Source: Pristionchus mayeri (taxonomy: Eukaryota > Nematoda > Chromadorea > Rhabditida > Neodiplogasteridae). From it: a stretch of DNA of 64,000 nucleotides. The stretch spans positions 25,971,067 to 26,035,066 of the forward strand of contig BTRK01000002.1 of NCBI GenBank assembly GCA_036245805.1, written 5' to 3'. Made by a program: the position numbers and the translations under genes. Of the stretch, positions 56,801 to 64,000 are shown one piece after another (within the stretch, counting starts at the first letter, position 1; every line of letters starts with the position of its first letter). Below the pieces are notes generated by a model. That model saw only the letters and a list, made by a program, of their open reading frames with translations. It searched no databases and was not told the origin of the DNA.

Positions 56801-59489
56801 ATGAAGACGTAGTCGTTGAGGAAGACTCGTCGGGTAGCAAGGGAACTGTTGGGTGAGCGTGCGACATGGTTGAAACACGTCGGAATGGAGAGGTGAAGGG
56901 GGAGAGGGGCGGGCAGAGCCTCCGCTCTCCCTTCAGATCTCTGCCACTCCGCCCGCAGACTCTCTTCTCCTCACACACTCTCTCACTCCCCTCACCTGTC
57001 TGCACCCTCTTCACTCTCGCAGAGGCGGGAGGAGGAAGGGAGAGGGAGGGAGGAGGAGGAGGGAGAGAGAGCGAGAAGGAGTCTGCCTATGTAGGGCTGT
57101 CGCAAATAGTAGAGGAGGAAGAGAGGGGGATGAAGAGTGTGATCAGGACAAAATGGCAAAGCGAGAGTAAGAGATAGAGGAATAATCGACTGGCAGAGTG
57201 TTTCGAAACAAACGGAGGATAAAAGTAGCTACACAGTGCAGATTCACTCCCGATTATGATTCACAATTGTGTACACAGAAGCATCATTTCGATTGTAATC
57301 AGCGAGAGATGAACTATCTCTTCTTTCCCTTGGCACGCTTCTCCTTCGCGCGCACAACCCTCGAAGATCTAGGGGTTTCCTCTCTGATTCACTCAAGGGC
57401 GTCGCCTTACTCTCACGTACACACAAAGAACCACTGATGCTGATTGACAGTCGGCGTGTAAGCAGCCTCGTATCGATCGACTCCCACTCGAATTCCAGGA
57501 AAAACTTTACATCTGCCCTTGCTGATTCACGGCCATGTGATCGGGATGTTTATCGATATCACCAACTCTACGCAGTAATGAAACCATCGACCTCTTCCAT
57601 TCTCTCACTCTGCACCCTCTCCCATCCGTGCACTGTATCTTCCCCATGGCGCCAGTCCCAGTCAAACTTGTGACTGACTGACTGATTCTCTGGAGCGACG
57701 CACTCCTCGATTCCCACACTCTCTCGCATCTCTAATCCTCGAGGGAGTGGGTTAAATGGAACTGGATTGGTCGTCAGGCGGTTCTGTTCCCATCATCACA
57801 AACACAGCTGATAAGTCCGTCCGAGATCATCACTCCCATAAACAGCACTCTCAATTGACAATACGTGTGATGGCAATCATCGCTCTCATAAAGAGGGCGA
57901 TACTCTGAAAAAGAACCTGCGAAAGACGAGTTTCAATCTCAATGAGGAACCCATGATTCGAAAAGGAGAGGGGGGGGGGGACAAAACAGATAAATCCGAG
58001 AGCGCGCCTGCACTAATAGGGAAGTTTCCAGCGATTGCTCTCTAAACCGCTCACCGACGTTTTTCGTCACCTCAAGAAACTGCATCGTGTTTCAACTTTG
58101 CCGAATCCTTCGAGAAAAATAACATCGGGTTTCCTTTTCCTAGACAGCTGCTGGAGAACTCAGCAATTAGGAGGGACTCAAATGCATGGAATTGGCAACA
58201 CGTCATCATTAGATTCTGTAATCTTCGATGATGAGATTTACTCATCGCGCTTCCCCCAAACATAGGCATCCGTCATCAAAACATTCCTTGAAGGAGGAGG
58301 AGGAAGAGGGGAGAAAGCCATCCCCCGTTCTCTTCCATCTAGTCCATTCCGGGGAGAGGGGTTCCCTTTCAATTACTGCAACTATTGCACGCATACATCA
58401 GTCCTAGCAGCAAATTTCTCTCTCCCATGACCGAGAGAGTATGGGAAAAAGGAGTGTGAGGGATTCTCTCCCAACGCGTGAGCATGTTCTCTCCTTCGAT
58501 CGGCGCAGGCTCATGGCCCGTCACCAATCATCGCTCATGACACATCTCATTACCCCTTCTCTCCCCCATCCACACTCTTTCTCGTCTATCTGACCATGGA
58601 GAGATGGCTTCAGCTGCAGAGAGTTTCCTATCATGAGAACAGCGTGACTCCTGCAGTAAAGCGGGGGAGTCAGCAGTCCTCTCCTTCCTGTCTTTCACAA
58701 GATTCGTTTCGAGTTGAAAGAACAGAAGGAGAGGAGGGAAAAAGTAGCCTCGTGTCATATTTCGCAGGTTCATGCAACGAAGAGCGACAGGCTGCACGTT
58801 GTTATGCAGGTAGGGGGAGGATTGGGTGGAATGGGGACTCGCCTCAGAATCAGTGCGCAGAACAAAACCACTAGCCCATGGATGACGTCAGATGTGATTT
58901 AGAATTACTACCTTTCTTTACCCCATAAATTTTCGTTTGCTTACGGAACCACTCAAGAATATAGCTGATCTTTGCATGAAGCAAAACCCAGAAAGAAATG
59001 TTTGAGTTTAATTGCCTTCGGATTAGCTACGCTCAATCTAGTCTTGACTCGATTCCCGAAGTGAAGGGACCAATGATCTCGTTCTCTCAGTTCACATTCT
59101 CACTCCCTCTATCTCAAGTTCACTTGCTCGTGATTGAACCTCGTGAAGCTTATGGTAGGTCACTCACGTAATAGACGTCGACATCGACGAGTGCCATCGG
59201 AGACAGTACCGATTAGAAGGGGACGAACCCGCAGAGTGACCATGACAAGGAACCTCGGTCGAGAAAAAAACTCGACCGGTTTCGGGCGGATCAAAAACTC
59301 TTGCAATCCCTTTGCGCGTTCATCGCTTTCCCCTCCACTTTACGACTTCTCGCTTCTCCAAACTAAAGCTCACGACAGCTACCGTAACCCTCCCAGTTTC
59401 GCAATCCACACTACCGAAGCCCCGGGATTTTTTTCGATACCCCGACCAATCGATAAATGGCTACTTACGTAGGACTTGACCTCAGCCAT
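47844..59489 (-). CDS. lec-1: LEC-1 tandem-repeat galectin
   Basis: This is the nematode 32-kDa galectin with two carbohydrate-recognition domains. The canonical start exon 59469-59489 encodes MAEVKSY, ends at GTAAGT in phase 0, and is preceded by TTTTCAG ending at 59527. The next exon begins PVPYRSLLQEKIEPGQ (about 50505-50594). Then come FTINLHSKSADFSGNDVPLH, the 49445-49565 exon (GEWGKEERKSNP), FEHRLPLTSISHLSIDGDLY, PVPYESGIANGFPVGKSLL, RFNVNLLRKNGDIALHFNPR, QWGNEEREGKIPFEKGMG and the last exon 47844-47957 ending GIQIQ-stop. The total is about 277 residues, as in C. elegans LEC-1. Sugar-binding motifs are present in both domains (WGKEER; HFNPRC...WGNEER); the Cys after NPR replaces the usual Phe. 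The 8.9-kb first intron holds a giant alternative first exon. Confidence 0.95.
51258..56867 (-). CDS. Giant alternative first exon of lec-1
   Basis: One uninterrupted open exon of 5,610 nt (1,870 codons) runs from MSHAHPTVPLLPDE to VKTVFNQNIRK, where an AAG|GTACGT donor closes it in phase 0. That is the phase of the PVPYRS galectin exon. Spliced so, the product would have about 2,140 residues: a disordered Ser/Pro/Ala head with two short repeats (VSGFIGRQPI, VSGFIDGQPVV), a long Glu/Ala/Pro/Gln repeat array, an Ala-rich hydrophobic stretch (VAAGAAAAAGAGLAAAAASS), an acidic stretch with RKKR, then both galectin domains. Base composition and lack of stops over 5.6 kb argue for coding. It could instead be a separate gene ending by another route, but no in-frame stop precedes the donor. 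Confidence 0.75.
51840..55660 (-). repeat. 54-nt coding tandem repeats
   Basis: Dozens of copies of an 18-residue unit (APAQEEAKAEEPQAASEA) make up most of the giant exon. They are interleaved with a longer unit of about 47 residues containing EEKIPEPVLVQETHAEPEHK and EEAKEHHEEPQAASE. Blocks of several units are themselves duplicated: the 54310-54830 and 54830-55450 stretches match closely. The unit length is a multiple of three, so copy-number change keeps the frame. Because no unit contains a stop, two other frames are open for over 1 kb as an artefact. Confidence 0.95.
57010..57090. repeat. Purine-rich tract upstream of the giant exon
   Basis: An almost pure A/G tract (GGGAGGAGGAAGGGAGAGGG and similar) lies about 150 nt upstream of the giant exon's start codon. 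On the transcribed minus strand it is CT-rich. It may be a promoter element of the long form or simple low-complexity DNA. Confidence 0.5.
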
Positions 59490-60858
59490 CTCGATCGATT
59501 GGTTGTTGCGAAGCAAGAGAACTGGTCTGAAAAGGTGAGTATGTTAGGAGGAACTCTCTCGAATTTGAGTGATCTCTCGCCTAAAGACAAGATAAAAGAG
59601 TACACGAAAGTGGTTTGAATTCGCGACGCGTTACTCCCCTCTTTTTGGGGTGGATGAAATGGTTTTTCTATGAGGAAAGCAAACAATTCTTGCTCACAGC
59701 CAAAAAAAGGGAAGCAGAATCGATACAAACAAAGAGTGAAACGACCATGAGAAGAAGGGGAGTAATGTGTTCAGAAGGAAGGAGAAGGGGAGATGAAACA
59801 CAGATGTGCTAGGAGAGATCGATTGATCCTCGGCTAAGGTTGGAGAGTTTAAAGTACTGTAGATGTGTGTTTACTTCTTCGGAATAGAGTGATACTACTG
59901 GAATAATCGGTGAAATTGCATCAGACGGGGCTGATTGGCCATCTCACTCACTAGACCAAATCCTATTCGACGGATCATCGAGAACGCGCTCCATTTTACT
60001 CCCAAACTGTGAGTTTCACAACTAGCTACTATTTGATCTACCCAGTGCACTCAAGTCGGACAGGAAATCAAAAGAGGAGAATGAAATGGTTTGAGGGGGT
60101 GGCTGTGAATTGAATGAGAGGGGGAAGGGGAGGGGGGACTAGGGCTAACTGAGCGGAGAGAAGAGGAGAACTTTCGAAGCGAAACAGTTACAAACAAGAG
60201 AGAAGAGCAGGAAAGGGCGTAGACTCAAGGTTAGAGGAGGGGAATCGAGGGCGAAGGAAGAAGGGAGATGATGGGATATGATTTGATACGGGAAATGGGT
60301 TGACGGCTCTCTTCCCTTTGCCTCCTCACTCGTCTCGCACTTTACGAAGCCGTTTGTCTGGCCATTGTGCACGTTCGGAGTGTGAAGGAAAACTCTTCAG
60401 TCGACACGATCTCTCGTAGGTTAGAGAAAGAGTGAGACGAAGGGGATAGGAGAGAATGAGGCTTGAGAAGAGAAAAAAGATGTGGAGGTTTAGAAGAAGA
60501 GGCACTCTTAACGGATCGAATAACGTTTGTAATGCTATTGGGCACTGAAGTGCTCGAAGGCGGACCTTCTCTTGTTATGCATCAGAGAATTTCCTCATTT
60601 CCTCATTTTACAGGGAGCTGATTCAGAACGGTATTTGATTGGAATGTCGAGAGGAGTTCCCCCCTCCAATTATGCGTCCTCTCTGGTCGCTCTGACCGAT
60701 TAGAGGGCGTGAGAAAAGATAGATGCACTCCCAACAAATATTGAGTCACCACGCCCTTTTTACGGCAGTTTTTGTTGTTGGGTGGTAAGTTGATGAAACG
60801 GAAATAGATATTGACAGCAAAAACAGGGTTACTCATCGATTAAAAGAGGAGGGAGATC

Positions 60859-60871
60859 TTCTAGAAACTTC
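60859..60871. promoter_or_regulatory. Heat-shock element match (TTCTAGAAACTTC)
   Basis: It fits TTCnnGAAnnTTC exactly. It lies between the lec-1 and cyclophilin promoters, about 1.4 kb from lec-1's first exon. Confidence 0.45.
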
Positions 60872-63008
60872 GTACTCTATCGCAGGTTAGAGAATGCTAG
60901 AGAGCATGCGTAATCGGGAGAGGACACTGCGAAGGAATGGTCGAATTCTCTTCTGTCCACGCGCTCTCTCTACCTGATCGACGAAAGAGTGTGCAGAATT
61001 GAGGGGGTACAGAGAGTACTGCTCGCTGCGTGGAATGCCGTAGTAGCCAAGGTCGAGTGAGAGAGTGCAAGGATCAAAGAGAGATCTTTCTCTCGCCGAT
61101 GAAAGAATGTGCAGAGTGAAGATAGCGCATGGCCAAAACAAGTAAGCAACCAATTGAATCGTAAAGGGTTGAGGCGGAATCCGCCTCTCTTTCTTTCTCT
61201 AGCACTCAGAGAGCGATCAGCGAAAGAAAATGGAGAAAAAAATCGATGAAACTAGTGGGCAAACGGCTAAACTGCCCGCACTCTCCCGTATCTGCATGCT
61301 CTCTCGTCGAATCGGAGCGTGCACCGTGATAGGCCGTGGCTGTTCGTACACTATTCGGACAGAGACGCGGAGTGATCCGGGAATCCCTCTCTTTTTTTGC
61401 ACGGGAAGAGGCGGGCTCGATGGCAGACGAGAGTGACAGGGAGACCAGAGTGAACAACAATTCAGCTGCCTGCTAGCAATCCGCACTGGTCGGTCGCTGC
61501 TCCTCTGCGTCTCTGCCCCTTTCGGTGTCGGGAGGCAGAGCCGTAAAGGAGAAGTCGTTTGAAAGCTGGGCAGAAACGAGCCATATTGTTGTGCGAAATG
61601 ACACTTATTCGAAGAGTGAAGAAACCATGATGAATCCTATCGAGAGAAACGACAAATAACCAATATAGTAGAGATTGGTGGGGAGAAATTGGGAGAATGA
61701 TGGTATGAATCAGAAGAAAGGAGGGGAGGAGGGAAAATCTCAACGAAAACACTGGCCATGCCGATAGAAGAGACGAGTGTTGTGGTAAACAGTGGAGAAT
61801 GGATGTGAGTGGGAAGGAGGGGTGGAGATAAATACGGTCGGATCACTCCCACGACTCCGCGAACGGGATACTGTAGCAAGATATTACATATTGCCATCGC
61901 GGAGATTTGAAAATGCACATGACAACTGCATCAGAAACTATAACTACTAAATCAGATACTGTAGCAGTGTTAGATCAATAGGATGGATCGGTATCCGAAA
62001 GTCGTTCGAGTGGAGTGGGTAGAAAGGGGAAGTGAGTGCGGGAATAAGTGGCGGCTCTGAATCGCAAACAGTCAACGAGCGAGAAAGTAGTTCGGAGCGT
62101 GTGGCTAATCTATGAGCACTCGCACGAAGGGCTAATCACGGATCGAAGAGAGAGAATCTCCTCAATCGACACAATCACTCATCGGGTAGAGGAAATGAGA
62201 AAGCAAGAGAAGAGGGACTAGAGTAGAAGTGGAAGGGAGGAGATCAACAAGGAATTGGAGTATCCTGCAAAGTGACATGCGCGAGAGGGAGATAAACATG
62301 CGGTGGTCACTCGAGAATTGCAAGAGGTAGGCACAACAGATGCAAGAGGTGGTACAGTAGTGATACGGTAACTTCACGAAGACGGGTAAAAATAGAAAAG
62401 GTTGCGTAAGGGGGTCAAAGGCTTCTGGAAGATGGCGAAAGAGCATGGCTGTTGTTGCTCTCTCTGCCTTTAGTCTCTCTAGTGTGAGTGAGTGGAAGCT
62501 GCCACCCGTCGTCTCACTCTCCCACTTTCCCACGCTCTCTCTCCTCTCGGTCGGTCAATAGCGTGAAGGGAGGAGGGCGAAGAGAAGGAGAAGACTGCCC
62601 CCCCCCTTCCCCCGATGGGCACAAGGACCTCCCCACTAATCTAGATTGTCCACATGCACTCGAACCAGTCTCATCTCTAGAGATCTACTCATCTCATCTT
62701 TTCATCCTATCAAATGCAAGCAAATATTTTTGTTTATGCAGAATTTATTAAGATAAAAGGGCGGTAGAGAGAAGAAACACATATTACTATGAAAAGTAAA
62801 ATAAATCAATAACTCTAAATTATCGTAATAACTCAAGTTTTTAAACTCGCGCCTGAGAGCGGCCTCCCAGGACGAACGTTTAAATCGCTGGGTGTACCGT
62901 AGTCGGCGAGGGAAAAGAGGCAGAAGGAGGGGGCAGAGATAGTGGGAGAACTTGAGAGAGTGGAGAATGGCGGAACGAGAGGCTGGCACCGCGCGTAAGC
63001 CATTCGGT

Positions 63009-63021
63009 TTCTAGAAAGTTC
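63009..63021. promoter_or_regulatory. Heat-shock element match (TTCTAGAAAGTTC)
   Basis: This is a second exact TTCnnGAAnnTTC match, about 500 nt upstream of the cyclophilin start codon. Cyclophilins are often stress-responsive, so the site is plausible, but one 13-mer is weak evidence. Confidence 0.45.
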
Positions 63022-63518
63022 CTCTCCGCCGTTTTTGAAACTGCTCGCTCCATTTTAGACGTTTCATGCCTCTTTAGTGGCCTACTTACCTGCCCTTGCT
63101 ACTATAAAGGTCGCTGCATCTTCATTCTCTAGGGAATCCCCGATTTAACCATTTTTATCCTGTAAACAATTTCGAAAAATTGTTATTTTGCCTTGTAATT
63201 AGTTGATACCATGTTGTCGTTTGCGAAATCACTTCTTATGTAATCTCCTTGTAGTCGCCTATGATTTCCTTATCGTAGTTTAGGGTTGGATGTTTATTTG
63301 CATCCATTTCCATCTCTTCCTCTCCTTTGTTCGTAACTGAATCATTTTCACTCAATTTTGAATTGCCGTACGGTCCTTCTACCCTCCACTCTTCCCTTTT
63401 CTGCCCTCCCGCGTTGTTATAGTGCTCGTTGTTATGGGAAACGGTCGCAGCAAGGCAGATGTATCCACGCCCATCGATCACTGAGCTCTTCTCTTTTCAG
63501 TCATCTCCTGAAGCTAAG

Positions 63519-64000
63519 ATGGGACGCCCCCAGGTCTTCTTCGACATCACCATTGGAGGCAAGGCTGCCGGCCGCATTGTGATGGAGGTTTGCCATTTCA
63601 AATATTGTTTTTGCTTTCTCATACATCTTCAAATGCCATCGCCACTGAATCGATAACTTTCGAATGATTAATACATTTTCAGCTGTACAGCGACATCGTC
63701 CCCCGCACCGCCGAGAACTTCCGTGCTCTCTGCACCGGTGAGAAGGGCGTCGGAAAGTCTGGCAAGCCCCTCCACTACAAGGGCTGCTCATTCCATCGCA
63801 TCATCCCCAACTTCATGCTTCAGGTATCTTATATTCCTTCGTTTTTCTTTGAATCAACAGGCTAAGCTTTTCATCTCTGTATTCTTTTTTATGTAGGGAT
63901 GGATTTTGCTAATCATGACAATATTGAATGTATTTGTATGGCAATTTCAAAATGTACGATTGATTTTCTAGGGAGGTGACTTCACTCGTGGTAACGGAAC
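63519..64000 (+). CDS. Cyclophilin A-type peptidyl-prolyl isomerase, 5' part
   Basis: This cytosolic cyclophilin catalyses proline cis-trans isomerisation and is the target of cyclosporin. Exons: 63519-63587 ([19 protein letters not shown]), 63683-63823 and 63972 to the window end. Seen are [17 protein letters not shown], the insertion GVGKSGKP typical of the divergent-loop cyclophilins (nematode CYN-3/CYN-7 type), [11 protein letters not shown] with the catalytic His-Arg, and [10 protein letters not shown]. The remainder lies beyond the window. A spliced-leader-type acceptor ends 18 nt before the ATG. Confidence 0.96.

Larger units (their letters stand above)
59490..63518. promoter_or_regulatory. 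Divergent intergenic region, lec-1 / cyclophilin
   Basis: About 4 kb lie between the divergent starts of lec-1 (-) and the cyclophilin gene (+). It is rich in A/G stretches (GAGAGAAGAGGAG types) and short imperfect repeats (for example GAAAGAGTGTGCAGA near 60983 and GAAAGAATGTGCAGA near 61102). No exon was supported. Two perfect heat-shock-element matches are listed separately. A CTTTTCAG acceptor at 63494-63500 lies 18 nt before the cyclophilin ATG. Confidence 0.5.

Overview
The window is animal nuclear DNA, almost certainly from a nematode, and the word usage suggests a Pristionchus-like diplogastrid. Genes are dense and broken by many short GT-AG introns. Most start codons sit 0-2 nt after a splice-acceptor-like TTTTCAG, the mark of spliced-leader trans-splicing. 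The best-recognised proteins (LEC-1, ARL-1, BCS-1, PINK-1, cyclophilin) read as nematode orthologues. All assignments come from reading the sequence; no database search was run.

Layout. 1.0-1.9 kb: four-helix membrane protein (+). 2.4-7.9 kb: BCCIP orthologue (-), with a serine/threonine-rich gene on the other strand inside one intron (3.4-4.4 kb) and two palindromic elements in two other introns. 8.4-17.8 kb: pink-1 (+), 18 exons. Its 5.2-kb intron holds three tandem copies of a small membrane-protein gene (-) and a 1.9-kb palindrome. 18.6-26.7 kb: ZNF598/Hel2 ubiquitin ligase (-), with another palindrome. 27.1-30.2 kb: BCS1 AAA chaperone (+). 30.7-34.9 kb: ARL1 GTPase (-), whose introns carry a degenerate mariner-like element, a nearly intact mariner and a tRNA-derived SINE-like sequence. 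35.6-41.4 kb: KRI1 ribosome-biogenesis factor (-). 42.0-46.0 kb: TMEM59-like type I membrane protein (-). 47.8-59.5 kb: lec-1 tandem-repeat galectin (-). Its first intron contains one 5,610-nt open exon that ends exactly in frame at a splice donor and could encode a roughly 1,870-residue repetitive Glu/Ala/Pro/Gln-rich extension joined to the galectin domains. 63.5 kb to the end: cyclophilin A-type peptidyl-prolyl isomerase (+), cut by the window edge.

The genes are mostly housekeeping and not one pathway, although several touch mitochondrial quality (pink-1, bcs-1), ribosome quality or assembly (ZNF598, KRI1, BCCIP) and secretory membranes (ARL1, TMEM59-like). The novelty lies in the introns: nested genes, a tandem nested family, a family of G/C-run-ended palindromes with 8-bp target duplications, a palindrome whose empty site is preserved nearby, and the giant alternative first exon of the galectin gene.
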